DNA of 6,621 nucleotides. It comes from Treponema sp. UBA4319. Lineage in GTDB: Bacteria; Spirochaetota; Spirochaetia; Treponematales; Treponemataceae. This document shows, piece by piece, positions 1 to 6,239 of this stretch. Location: contig DGUD01000225.1 in assembly GCA_002393865.1 (NCBI GenBank), forward strand, positions 1 to 6,621. The letters run 5' to 3'. The notes beneath the pieces are model-generated. The model was not told where the DNA came from, made no database searches, and worked only from the letters and a program-made list of their open reading frames with translations. Both the position numbers and the translations under genes were made by a program. Numbering within the stretch: the first letter of the stretch is position 1; each line of letters begins with the position of its first letter.

Positions 1-46
1 TCTTTAAAATGCGTTTGCCCTGGGCGATTCGGCACTCTTCCCTGCG

Positions 47-814
47 TCAGGGCTGCGCGTCGTTGAAGCGGCGCAAAAAGGCGCGGGTGCGCTCCTCCCT
101 GGGATTGTCAATCACGTCGCGAGGGGCGCCCTGCTCCACGATGACGCCGCCGTCAAGGAAGATTACCGTGTCGCTGATGTCGCGCGCGAAGGCCATCTCG
201 TGCGTCACCACCACCATAGTCATCTTTTCTTCGGCAAGCCCCCGGATGACGGCAAGAATCTCGCCGGTCAGCTCCGGATCCAGCGCCGAGGTGGGCTCGT
301 CAAAGAAAAGCACCTCCGGTCTGAGCGCGAGCGCGCGGGCGATGCTCACGCGTTGCTGCTGCCCGCCGGAAAGCTGGCAGGGATAGGCGAGCGCCTTGTC
401 CTCAAGCCCCATCTTGCCCAGCAGCTCCATCGCGATGGCCTCGGCCTCATCGCGGCTCTTGCCAAGGACGGCGCGCTGAGCCTCGGTTATGTTTCGCAGC
501 ACCGAAAAATGGGGGAAAAGATTGAAATTCTGGAAGACCAGCCCCACGTTCAGCCCGATGCTGCGGAGCACCGGCTTAGGCGCGTAGACGCCGTCTTTTA
601 CCATTGTCCGCCCGCAGACAGCGATGCTGCCGCCGCTCACGGTCTCCAGCTGGCAGACGCAGCGCAGCAGCGTGGACTTGCCGCCGCCGCTCGGCCCGAT
701 GATGCCGAGCACTTCCCCCCGGTGCACGGAAAACGATATGCCGTTCAGCACAGAAAGCTGCCCGAAGTCTTTCCGCAGCCCGCTGACGCCGATGATTTCA
801 TCTGTAGTAGTCAA
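47..814 (-). CDS. Polar amino acid ABC transporter ATP-binding protein
   Basis: The cytoplasmic ATPase that powers the importer (HisP/GlnQ family). It has 255 residues, slightly above the usual 240-250. All nucleotide-binding elements are intact: Walker [10 protein letters not shown] (40-48), Q-loop [10 protein letters not shown] (93-102, Q95), signature LSGGQQQR (148-155), Walker B LFFDEP (169-174, with E173 as the catalytic carboxylate), D-loop SALD (176-179) and H-loop H205 in THEMAFA. Compared with short members of the family there is a segment of about 10 residues before the Q-loop ([12 protein letters not shown], 72-83), which occurs in some HisP-like proteins. It follows the permease with a 17-nt overlap and is the last gene in view; only 46 nt remain after its stop, where I see no clear terminator. 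Subunit role is certain; substrate is not. Confidence 0.95.
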   Translation of the reverse strand: MTTTDEIIGVSGLRKDFGQLSVLNGISFSVHRGEVLGIIGPSGGGKSTLLRCVCQLETVSGGSIAVCGRTMVKDGVYAPKPVLRSIGLNVGLVFQNFNLFPHFSVLRNITEAQRAVLGKSRDEAEAIAMELLGKMGLEDKALAYPCQLSGGQQQRVSIARALALRPEVLFFDEPTSALDPELTGEILAVIRGLAEEKMTMVVVTHEMAFARDISDTVIFLDGGVIVEQGAPRDVIDNPREERTRAFLRRFNDAQP

Positions 815-1469
815 GTTTTTTCTCCATCGTGGAAAAGAAGACGGACACGCCCCAGTTCATGATAAAATAGAAGACGCCCGCAATGAACAGCGGCAGGACG
901 CTTACAAGGCGCCCGCTCTGCGTCTGCGCCACATGGAAGAGCTCCGCCACGCCCAGCACCTGCACCAGCGCGGTATCCTTTACGAGCGTGATGACCTCGT
1001 TGCCCATCGCCGGAAGGATGCGCTTTACAAGCTGCGGCAGCACAATGCGCAGGAAGGTCTGGCTCCGGGTAAAACCGAGCATTTTGGCCGCCTCGTACTG
1101 CCCCAGCGGAACAGCCTGCACACCGCCCCGGTAAATCTCCGCGAAATACGCCGCATAATTGATGACCATCGCCACAATAGCGGCCACAAAACGGGGCATG
1201 CCGCGGTTAAAGAGCACCGGCGGCGCAAAATACACGAATATGAGCTGCAGCATGAGCGGCGTTCCCCGGATAACCAGCAGGAACACCCCCGTCAGCCAGG
1301 ACACGGGGCGCAGGCGGGACATCCTGCCGGCGCAGATAAGGAGCGCCAGCGGAATAGAAAAGAGCAGCGTAAGGAAAAAGACCTCAAGGGACACGCCGGT
1401 GCTCTTCAGCATGGCGGCAAGGAGTTTTCCCATCCGTATCCGGGCAAAATATGCGGCTAAGGCATCCAT
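798..1469 (-). CDS. Polar amino acid ABC transporter permease
   Basis: The integral membrane subunit of the importer, of the HisM/HisQ/GlnP family; it forms the path through the cytoplasmic membrane, probably as a homodimer because only one permease gene is present. It has 223 residues from the ATG at 1469, the normal size. Membrane segments estimated by eye: about 21-47, 60-82, 93-112, a less clear one near 150-175, and 189-211. Typical motifs are RGTPLMLQL (68-76) and the EAA loop that contacts the ATPase, [21 protein letters not shown] with its conserved Gly at 132 (126-146). A GTG at 1520 in the same frame would overlap the binding protein by 37 nt and add an arginine-rich 17-residue extension; I reject it. 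A GGCGG lies 7 nt before the chosen ATG. The gene starts 14 nt after the binding protein stop and overlaps the ATPase gene by 17 nt, which suggests translational coupling. Confidence 0.92.
   Translation of the reverse strand: MDALAAYFARIRMGKLLAAMLKSTGVSLEVFFLTLLFSIPLALLICAGRMSRLRPVSWLTGVFLLVIRGTPLMLQLIFVYFAPPVLFNRGMPRFVAAIVAMVINYAAYFAEIYRGGVQAVPLGQYEAAKMLGFTRSQTFLRIVLPQLVKRILPAMGNEVITLVKDTALVQVLGVAELFHVAQTQSGRLVSVLPLFIAGVFYFIMNWGVSVFFSTMEKKLDYYR
812..825 (-). promoter_or_regulatory. Ribosome binding site and TTG start of the ATPase gene
   Basis: GGAG (825-822) is followed by 7 nt and TTG (814-812), all inside the last codons of the permease gene. No in-frame ATG lies near; the next ATG, at 802-800, is in the wrong frame. 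The protein read from TTG ([17 protein letters not shown]) aligns with the usual N-terminus of this ATPase family, so TTG is the best start. Confidence 0.7.
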
Positions 1470-1483
1470 GAGCAGTCCGCCGC

Positions 1484-2299
1484 CTACTTTCCGATGACGG
1501 AGAGGTCGGCGCCGAACCACTTTGTGGATATCGCCGGCACCGTACCGTCAGCCTGCATCTCCTCAAGGATGGTCTGGACCTTGTCCCGGAGGGCGATATC
1601 CGTCTTGCGGAAGGCGACGCCGTACTCCTCGGACGCGAGGCTCTCCGGCAGGATCACATAGGGACGGCTCGTCTGCACGATGCTGTAGTTGGCGACAACC
1701 TGATCCATGACCACAGCGTCAAGGTTCTGTATCTCAAGGTCATTGAGCGCGGTGACATTCTCCTTGAATTCCACGATTTTTCTGAGCGAAGCCTTGAACG
1801 CCGCATTCTGCTCGATGGCCTCCTCCGCGGAAGAGCCGGCCTGCACGCCGACAACCTTGCCGGCAAGCCCCGCAAGGTCGGTGATACCGCTGCCGGAACG
1901 GACGACGACGACCTGCGCGTTCGCAAGGTAGGGCTTGGTAAAGGCCATGGCCTCCCGGCGCTCGGCGGTCATCGTAAAGCCGTTCCAGATACAATCGATA
2001 TGGAAGGTGTTCAGCTCCTGCTCCTTGGCAGACCAGTCGATGGGCTGGCACACAAGCTCCACCCCCAATCGGCGGGCAAGTTCCCGCGCAAGGTCTATAT
2101 CGTAGCCGACAATCTCGTTGTTCTCGTCGCGGAAGCCCAGCGGCGGAAAGGAATCGTCCAGGCCGAGCACCAGCTGGCCGCGCTCCCGCAGAGCCTCAAG
2201 GGAATGGTCGCCGCGCGCAGCGGCCTTTTTGGAGCACGCCGGAAGCAGCAGGGACAAAAGGATGGCAGCGGCACAGATAAAAACAGTCGGTTTTCTCAT
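1484..2299 (-). CDS. Amino acid ABC transporter substrate-binding lipoprotein (family 3)
   Basis: The extracytoplasmic receptor of the polar amino acid ABC importer encoded with the next two genes. From the 2299 start it has 271 residues: a positively charged MRK, a hydrophobic core (about 5-19) and the lipobox LLPAC with C22 as the lipidation site (Pro at -2 is uncommon). The mature part is a type II periplasmic-binding fold of the bacterial extracellular solute-binding family 3, with LRERGQLVLGLDDSFPPLGF (37-56), the family signature GYDIDLARELARRLG (65-79), IDCIWNGFTMTAERR (101-115, holding the Arg that in this family holds the ligand carboxylate), TKPY (121-124) and DAVVMD (194-199, Asp position for the ligand amino group). 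The ligand cannot be read with confidence; the place after argH suggests a basic or other polar amino acid. It lies 11-23 nt after argH and 14 nt before the permease, so these genes look like one operon. Confidence 0.92.
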   Translation of the reverse strand: MRKPTVFICAAAILLSLLLPACSKKAAARGDHSLEALRERGQLVLGLDDSFPPLGFRDENNEIVGYDIDLARELARRLGVELVCQPIDWSAKEQELNTFHIDCIWNGFTMTAERREAMAFTKPYLANAQVVVVRSGSGITDLAGLAGKVVGVQAGSSAEEAIEQNAAFKASLRKIVEFKENVTALNDLEIQNLDAVVMDQVVANYSIVQTSRPYVILPESLASEEYGVAFRKTDIALRDKVQTILEEMQADGTVPAISTKWFGADLSVIGK

Positions 2300-2305
2300 A
2301 TTCTT

Positions 2306-2309
2306 CTCC
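2306..2309 (-). promoter_or_regulatory. Ribosome binding site deciding the binding-protein start
   Basis: GGAG on the minus strand lies 6 nt before the ATG at 2299, which opens a classical lipoprotein signal (MRKPTVF). Two other starts are in frame: ATG at 2311, which has GAGG (2324-2321) 9 nt upstream and would add MEKN, and GTG at 2329, which overlaps the end of argH. I favour 2299; 2311 is a fair alternative. Confidence 0.6.
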
Positions 2310-2322
2310 ATATTACTAATCC

Positions 2323-3777
2323 TCAGCACAGGCCGCGCGAGGAGCGGTGCGCCCGGCAGAAATCCTCCAGCTCGCGCAGCTGCGCCTCAGTGCATTCGGG
2401 CGCGGGACCTCCCGCAGTACGGCGGTTCTCCATGCACGCGCGCGGGGAAATCCTCCCGTAGATGTCCTGCCCGATAAGCGGCGAGCAGGCCTGCAGCTTC
2501 TCCAGCGGCAGCTCCTCTATGCGGGAAAGCCCCGCGTCGATAGCCATGCGCACCGCCTGCGCGGCAACTCCGTGCGCCGTGCGGAACGGCATCCCTTTCT
2601 GCACAAGGTACTCGGCAACGTCGGTCGCGTTGGCAAAACCGCCCTCCACGCTCTGCTCCAGCCGGGCTGTGTTCCAGTGCGCGGAGGCCACCATCGCCGT
2701 AAAGACCTTCAGGTTGGCCTCCACCGTATCAAGCGCGTCAAAAAGCGGCTCCTTGTCTTCCTGCATATCCCGGTCGTAGGCGAGCGGCAGCCCCTTCACC
2801 ATGGTGAGCAGGTTCATCAGGTCGCCGTAGACTTTTCCCGTCCTTCCGCGGATAAGCTCCGCAAAATCCGGATTCTTCTTCTGCGGCATGATGGACGAAC
2901 CGGTAGACCATTTCTCGCTCAGCTCGATGAACTGGAATTCGGTCGTCGACCAGAGCACGATTTCCTCGCACATGCGGCTCAGATGGGACTGCAGCAGCGC
3001 GAAGGCAGAGACAAATTCGATGCAGTAATCGCGGTCGGAGACGGAGTCGAGGGAATTGAGGGTAACGCCGTCAAAGCCCAGCCGCTCCGCCACAAAGGCG
3101 CGGTCAAGCGGCAACGTGCTCCCCTGCAATGCGCCGCTGCCCAGCGGGGAAGCAGCAATGCGGGCAAGCGCGTCGTCCAGCCGCTGCCAGTCGCGCACGA
3201 ACATCGACGCCCATGCAAGCAGATGCTGCGCCAGCGTACCGGGCTGCGCGTGCTGCATGTGGGTGTAGCCGGTCAGCAGCGTGTGGCGGTGCTTCGCCGC
3301 AATAGCCGCAAGGCTTTCTATCGCGGTGATAAGCTCATCCTGCAGCAGGGGAATGACGCGGCGCAGGTACAGGCGCTCGTCAAGCGCAATCTGGTCGTTG
3401 CGGCTGCGCCCCGTGTGCAGCTTTTTGCCAGCCTCCCCGATGCGGTCGGTCAGCACAGCCTCCACAAAGGAATGGATATCCTCCGCGCTGTAATCGATGG
3501 CAAGCGTCCCGGCCTGAAGGTCGGCCTCAATGCCACGCAGCCCGGCCACAATCGCGTCGGACTCCTCCTTGCTGATGATGCCCTGCTCGCCGAGCATCTG
3601 GGCGTGGGCGACAGAACCATGGATATCATCAAGCGCCATCCGCTCGTCCACACGGATCGAAGTCTCAAATTCAACGGCGGCGGCATCGGGGCCTTCCGCA
3701 AAACGCCCGCTCCAAAGCGCCCGGTGGTTGTCGCCGGTCAGCGCCCCGTGCTCCCTTCTCTCGTCTGTATCAGCCAT
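2323..3777 (-). CDS. argH: Argininosuccinate lyase
   Basis: This cytoplasmic homotetrameric enzyme of the fumarase/aspartase superfamily splits argininosuccinate into arginine and fumarate, the last step of arginine synthesis. It has 484 residues against about 460 in typical ArgH; the excess is an 18-residue polar N-terminal tail before ALWSGRF and a slightly long C-terminus ending SSRGLC. Family motifs are all present: LWSGRFAEGPD (21-31), HTGRSRNDQ (121-129), TGYTHMQHAQPGT (169-181, with H173 and H176), SPLGSGALQG (210-219) and the superfamily signature GSSIMPQKKNPD (293-304), whose second Ser is the family's catalytic acid/base. YDRDMQEDKEPLFD (334-347) and the C-terminal EYLVQKGMPFRTAH (389-402) are also typical. 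The ATG is supported by AGAGGT upstream. No argG is next to it; upstream is a structured leader, downstream the transporter binding protein starts after 11-24 nt or less, so cotranscription with the transporter is likely. Confidence 0.96.
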   Translation of the reverse strand: MADTDERREHGALTGDNHRALWSGRFAEGPDAAAVEFETSIRVDERMALDDIHGSVAHAQMLGEQGIISKEESDAIVAGLRGIEADLQAGTLAIDYSAEDIHSFVEAVLTDRIGEAGKKLHTGRSRNDQIALDERLYLRRVIPLLQDELITAIESLAAIAAKHRHTLLTGYTHMQHAQPGTLAQHLLAWASMFVRDWQRLDDALARIAASPLGSGALQGSTLPLDRAFVAERLGFDGVTLNSLDSVSDRDYCIEFVSAFALLQSHLSRMCEEIVLWSTTEFQFIELSEKWSTGSSIMPQKKNPDFAELIRGRTGKVYGDLMNLLTMVKGLPLAYDRDMQEDKEPLFDALDTVEANLKVFTAMVASAHWNTARLEQSVEGGFANATDVAEYLVQKGMPFRTAHGVAAQAVRMAIDAGLSRIEELPLEKLQACSPLIGQDIYGRISPRACMENRRTAGGPAPECTEAQLRELEDFCRAHRSSRGLC

Positions 3778-3784
3778 TTCTTAT

Positions 3785-3790
3785 ACCTCT
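3785..3790 (-). promoter_or_regulatory. Ribosome binding site of argH
   Basis: AGAGGT on the minus strand ends 7 nt before the ATG at 3777 and supports that start. Three nucleotides upstream of it is a further GC-rich stem (ACCGC/GCGGT, 3815-3811 with 3798-3794) that could limit access of the ribosome. Confidence 0.7.
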
Positions 3791-3824
3791 GGAACCGCCC
3801 GCACAGGCGCGCGGTGATAGTAAG

Positions 3825-3857
3825 CAGCGGGAAGCAAAGCATTCCCGCTGGCTTTGC
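3825..3857 (-). other. Pair of mutually exclusive hairpins upstream of argH
   Basis: CAGCGGGAA (minus strand, 3850-3842) pairs perfectly over 9 bp with TTCCCGCTG (3833-3825), with an 8-nt loop. The loop contains GCTTTGC (3840-3834), which is fully complementary to GCAAAGC (3857-3851) immediately 5' of the first stem. The 7-bp pairing and the 9-bp pairing interlock. The connecting loops are 0-1 nt, too short for a full H-type pseudoknot, so the two should exclude one another. It lies about 50 nt before the argH start, where a switch of translation or transcription is possible but unproven. Confidence 0.45.
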
Positions 3858-3907
3858 GTACATATCAGAGCTGCCCGGAACCTTCAGTCTCAGGATCAGC
3901 AGCCTGC

Positions 3908-3954
3908 AAAAAAATGCAAGACCTGCGAGGAAGCCTCAGCTTTCAGAGCAGGTC
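3908..3954 (-). terminator. Terminator- or attenuator-like stem with T7 tract in the argH leader
   Basis: On the minus strand GACCTGC (3954-3948) pairs with GCAGGTC (3926-3920). Inside it GAGG (3937-3934) pairs with CCTC (3930-3927) around a 3-nt loop, leaving a 10-nt one-sided bulge. The 3' arm is a continuous 11-nt CCTCGCAGGTC. Five nucleotides later comes a run of seven T (3914-3908). It could end the transcript of the regulator gene, or attenuate transcription into argH. The bulge and the 5-nt spacer weaken the case for a simple strong terminator. A second copy of GCAGG just after the T-run (3907-3903) could compete for CCTGC at 3952-3948, which would give an alternative fold. Confidence 0.4.
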
Positions 3955-4040
3955 TATTCAGCCGGAGCCGCGAAGAAGCACAAGACCGTCCGGAAAACAA
4001 AAGCCTCTGTCCAGCCCCGGAAAAGCACATGCTCCTGCCA

Positions 4041-4077
4041 AAGGATTCGAATCCTTACGGACTCAGCTCCTTACGGA
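4041..4077. repeat. 10-bp direct repeats plus 16-bp perfect palindrome
   Basis: On the plus strand TCCTTACGGA occurs at 4052-4061 and again at 4068-4077, 16 bp apart start to start. The first copy overlaps a perfect palindrome, AAGGATTCGAATCCTT (4041-4056). The second copy spans the TAA stop of the DtxR-type gene. The repeat itself is nearly palindromic (8 of 10 positions). The block lies between the regulator and the long argH leader, so it could be an operator or an RNA structure. It does not match the B. subtilis MntR box or the DtxR box as I know them. The repeats are read directly; function is unknown. Confidence 0.5.
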
Positions 4078-4445
4078 TTCTTCTTCATCCAGCGCTCGAT
4101 GCCCCTTTTTACGTCGGCATCGATATCGTGCTCTATGCGGCAGGCATTCTCCTCCGCCTGCTCCTCGCTCACCCCGGTGATTTTCTGAAGGAAGGCCGTA
4201 AGCAGCACGTGGCGGCCATAGATTTCCTCGGCCATCTCCTTGCCTTTGTCCGTCAGGAGGAGGAAGCTCGTCTCCCCCACCGTCACATAGCCGTTCTCGA
4301 TGAGAATGCTCATGGCCCGGCTCACGCTCGGTTTGGAGACATTGAGCAGGCGGGCAACATCCACCGCGCGGGCCGCACCGTTCTTCTTCTGAAGACGGAG
4401 AATCGCCTCAAGGTAATCTTCCCCGGATTCATGTATATCAGCCAT
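4071..4445 (-). CDS. DtxR/MntR-family metal-dependent transcriptional repressor
   Basis: A cytoplasmic DNA-binding protein that, in this family, binds Fe(II) or Mn(II) as a dimer and then represses metal uptake genes. It has 124 residues: an N-terminal winged helix (about 8-66, recognition region near VSKPSVSRAMSIL at 36-48, wing near TSFLLLTDKG at 59-68) and a helical dimerisation and metal domain (about 70-124). There is no C-terminal SH3/FeoA-like domain, so it has the short MntR architecture. Metal-ligand positions by alignment from memory: D10 and E13 match MntR D8 and E11; H79 matches MntR H77; E105 and H106 match MntR E102 and H103; but the MntR E99 position is C102, as in DtxR (ACRIEH here). 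The DtxR ancillary-site residues E83 and H98 are T83 and E98. Metal choice is therefore uncertain and I give no symbol. It sits between ilvB and argH with no metal transporter in view, so its targets are probably elsewhere or include itself. Confidence 0.9.
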   Translation of the reverse strand: MADIHESGEDYLEAILRLQKKNGAARAVDVARLLNVSKPSVSRAMSILIENGYVTVGETSFLLLTDKGKEMAEEIYGRHVLLTAFLQKITGVSEEQAEENACRIEHDIDADVKRGIERWMKKNP

Positions 4446-4450
4446 CTTCT

Positions 4451-4456
4451 CCTCCT
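4451..4456 (-). promoter_or_regulatory. Ribosome binding site of the DtxR-type regulator
   Basis: A perfect AGGAGG on the minus strand, 5 nt before the ATG at 4445. It is one of the strongest sites in the window and supports the chosen start. It lies in the 42-nt gap after ilvB, where I see no convincing promoter, so read-through from ilvB is plausible. Confidence 0.8.
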
Positions 4457-4487
4457 TGAATGAAACTTGCTCCTTATGCAGACAGCA

Positions 4488-6215
4488 TCACTCGCCTTCC
4501 GGCAGCTCCATCAGCTGGTCATAGATAGCCTTGCCGCCCGGAACCATCGGGAACACCATCTCGTCCAGGTCAACCTTGGCGTCTATCAGCGCCGCTTTGC
4601 CGCTCTTGTATGCGGCGTCAAATGCCGCGGCAAATTCCTTTGCGTTTGACGCGCGCCAGCCCTGAATGCCGTATGCCTCGGCAAGCTTGAGCCAGTCGGG
4701 GCCGAAATCCAGCGTCGTCTGGCTGTAGCGTTTGCCGTAAAAGAGCTTCTGCCACATGCGCACGTTGCCGAGCGTGCCGTTGTTCACGACCACGATGATG
4801 AGCGGCAGGCCGTAATGCTGGATGGTTGCGAGCTCGTTGCAGTTCATGCGGAAGGAGCCGTCGCCCGCGATATGGATGACGCGCGCGTCAGGCAAGGCGC
4901 ACTGGATGCCGATGGCGGCGCCCGTGCCGAAGCCCATCGTACCGAGCCCGCCGGAAGTCACGAACGTGCGCGGCTTGGCAAAGGGATAGAACTGGGCCGT
5001 CCACATCTGGTGCTGGCCGACCTCCGTCGTGATGAAGGCGTCGTCGCCGGCGACCTTATGGATGTACTCGCAGATGAATTTGGGGTTTATCGAGCCGGCA
5101 GGCTCCTTTGCGTAGCAGGACGGCACCTCGCTCTTCCACTGCTGGATGCGGGCAATCCAGTCGGCGCGCTTCTTCTGCTGGACAAGCGGCAGCAGGCGGG
5201 ACAAAACGCCCTTCACGTCGCCCACGAGCGAAACCTCCGCAGGGACATTCTTGTTGATTTCCGCGGGGTCAATGTCGATGTGCAGGATTTTTCCGTTCTG
5301 CGCGAATTTGGACACATCGGAAATCACGCGGTCGGAGAAACGCGCGCCAAGGGCAATCACAAGGTCACTGTTGGTAATCGCCTGGTTGCTCGCCCGCGTG
5401 CCGTGCATGCCGACCATCCACGTGCACAGCGGATGCTGCGACGGGAATGCGTCCCTCGCCATCAGGCTTTCCGCCACGGGGATATCGGCCTTCTCCGCCA
5501 GCTCCTTGAGCTCGGCGCAGGCACCGCTGATGACGACGCCGCCGCCCGCATATATGACGGGGCGCTCGGCCGCATTGATGATGTCCGCGGCAGCCTTCAG
5601 CGCCTCATCGGAAGGAACTGCCGCGTTCAGCACGCGGCGCATGTTTGTGCGGCCAGCCTCCAGCAGCGCCTTTCCGGCGTCGGGGGACGGCAGCGGCTCA
5701 AATTCAACCTGCGCGGAGGTGACTTCCTTGGGAATATCGATGAGCACGGGGCCGGGGCGCCCGCTCTTTGCGATGACAAATGCCTCGCGGATAGTCGCCG
5801 CCAGCTCCTTTACGTCGTGCACCATAAAATTGTGCTTCGTGATGGGCATGGTGACACCGGTGATGTCGATTTCCTGAAAGGAATCCTTGCCGAGCAGCGG
5901 CGTGGGCACATTGCACGTAATCGCGACGACAGGGGATGAATCCATGTAGGCGGTCGCGATGCCCGTGACAAGGTTCGTCGCGCCCGGCCCGGACGTGGCG
6001 AACACGACGCCGACCTTGCCGGTCGCACGGGCATAACCGTCGGCAGCATGGGAAGCCCCCTGCTCGTGCGCGGTCAGAATGTGCCGGAGACGGTCGGAAT
6101 GCTTGTACAGCTCGTCATATATGTTGAGAATGGCACCGCCGGGGTAACCGAAGACCGTATCGACGCCCTGCTCCACAAGGCATTCGATGACAACACGTGA
6201 ACCAGAAATTTTCAA
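4488..6215 (-). CDS. ilvB: Acetolactate synthase large (catalytic) subunit
   Basis: This ThDP-dependent enzyme joins two pyruvates to acetolactate, or pyruvate and 2-ketobutyrate to acetohydroxybutyrate, the first common step of branched-chain amino acid synthesis in the cytoplasm. From the TTG start it has 575 residues, normal for the family. Seen in order: the N-terminal ThDP pyrimidine domain with GYPGGAILNIYDEL (23-36), the catalytic Glu in AHEQGA (E51) and SGPGATN (75-81); a central domain with the HGTRASN and GARFSDR blocks (271-277, 290-296); and the C-terminal ThDP pyrophosphate domain with EVGQHQMW (398-405), GGLGTMGFG (422-430) and the GDG...NN metal/ThDP motif (451-453 to 478-479). 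W488 lies in the MWQKLFY region. This pattern fits the anabolic FAD-type AHAS rather than the catabolic AlsS, though I cannot exclude the latter from sequence reading alone. No small regulatory subunit gene (ilvN) follows; the next gene 42 nt downstream is a metalloregulator. It is probably cotranscribed with ilvD. Confidence 0.93.
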   Translation of the reverse strand: MKISGSRVVIECLVEQGVDTVFGYPGGAILNIYDELYKHSDRLRHILTAHEQGASHAADGYARATGKVGVVFATSGPGATNLVTGIATAYMDSSPVVAITCNVPTPLLGKDSFQEIDITGVTMPITKHNFMVHDVKELAATIREAFVIAKSGRPGPVLIDIPKEVTSAQVEFEPLPSPDAGKALLEAGRTNMRRVLNAAVPSDEALKAAADIINAAERPVIYAGGGVVISGACAELKELAEKADIPVAESLMARDAFPSQHPLCTWMVGMHGTRASNQAITNSDLVIALGARFSDRVISDVSKFAQNGKILHIDIDPAEINKNVPAEVSLVGDVKGVLSRLLPLVQQKKRADWIARIQQWKSEVPSCYAKEPAGSINPKFICEYIHKVAGDDAFITTEVGQHQMWTAQFYPFAKPRTFVTSGGLGTMGFGTGAAIGIQCALPDARVIHIAGDGSFRMNCNELATIQHYGLPLIIVVVNNGTLGNVRMWQKLFYGKRYSQTTLDFGPDWLKLAEAYGIQGWRASNAKEFAAAFDAAYKSGKAALIDAKVDLDEMVFPMVPGGKAIYDQLMELPEGE

Positions 6216-6227
6216 TGTAGACTCCTC
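6213..6227 (-). promoter_or_regulatory. Ribosome binding site and TTG start of ilvB
   Basis: On the minus strand GAGGAG (6222-6227) is followed by a 6-nt spacer and then TTG (6213-6215). The protein read from this TTG begins with the usual start of acetolactate synthase large subunits (KISGSRVVIECLVEQGVDT). The upstream in-frame ATG at 6269 would add 18 residues, is not preceded by a comparable site, and its extra residues do not resemble the family. This site therefore decides the start. Confidence 0.8.
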
Positions 6228-6239
6228 TTGCGTCACCGT

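Noticed and set aside
40..52. CCCTG-ACG-CAGGG hairpin across the stop of the ATPase gene as a terminator
   Set aside because: Only a 5-bp stem with a 3-nt loop and no T-run after it; the end of the operon probably lies beyond the window.
1467..1520. Permease start at GTG 1520
   Set aside because: It would overlap the binding-protein gene by 37 nt and add an arginine-rich extension not seen in the family; the ATG at 1469 gives the normal length.
3853..3890. Promoter for argH: CTGAAG, 17 nt, TATGTA with an upstream TG
   Set aside because: The -35 matches three of six positions and the -10 only its first three; too weak to list, though a start site there would fit termination at about 3908.
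3896..4030. A 44-codon minus-strand frame with five Arg codons that runs through the terminator-like stem, as a possible argH leader peptide
   Set aside because: The AGGAG before its ATG is only 1 nt away, the Arg codons are scattered rather than clustered, and attenuation by leader peptide is not known for argH. It is worth keeping in mind only if the leader proves functional.
4036..4060. GGATTCGAATCC resembling a tRNA T-arm
   Set aside because: The position that should be G53 is A, the T-stem does not pair correctly, and no anticodon arm, D-arm or acceptor stem is found on either strand.
3778..4070. T-box or known riboswitch in the argH leader
   Set aside because: No AGGGTGGNACCGCG-like T-box sequence and no riboswitch core that I recognise.
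2347..4188. A 613-codon open frame on the plus strand opposite argH
   Set aside because: It lies antisense to a complete argH with every family motif, is rich in Arg and His as expected of antisense reading of GC-rich genes, and has no recognisable domain. Similar plus-strand frames opposite ilvB (4815-5939) were rejected for the same reason.
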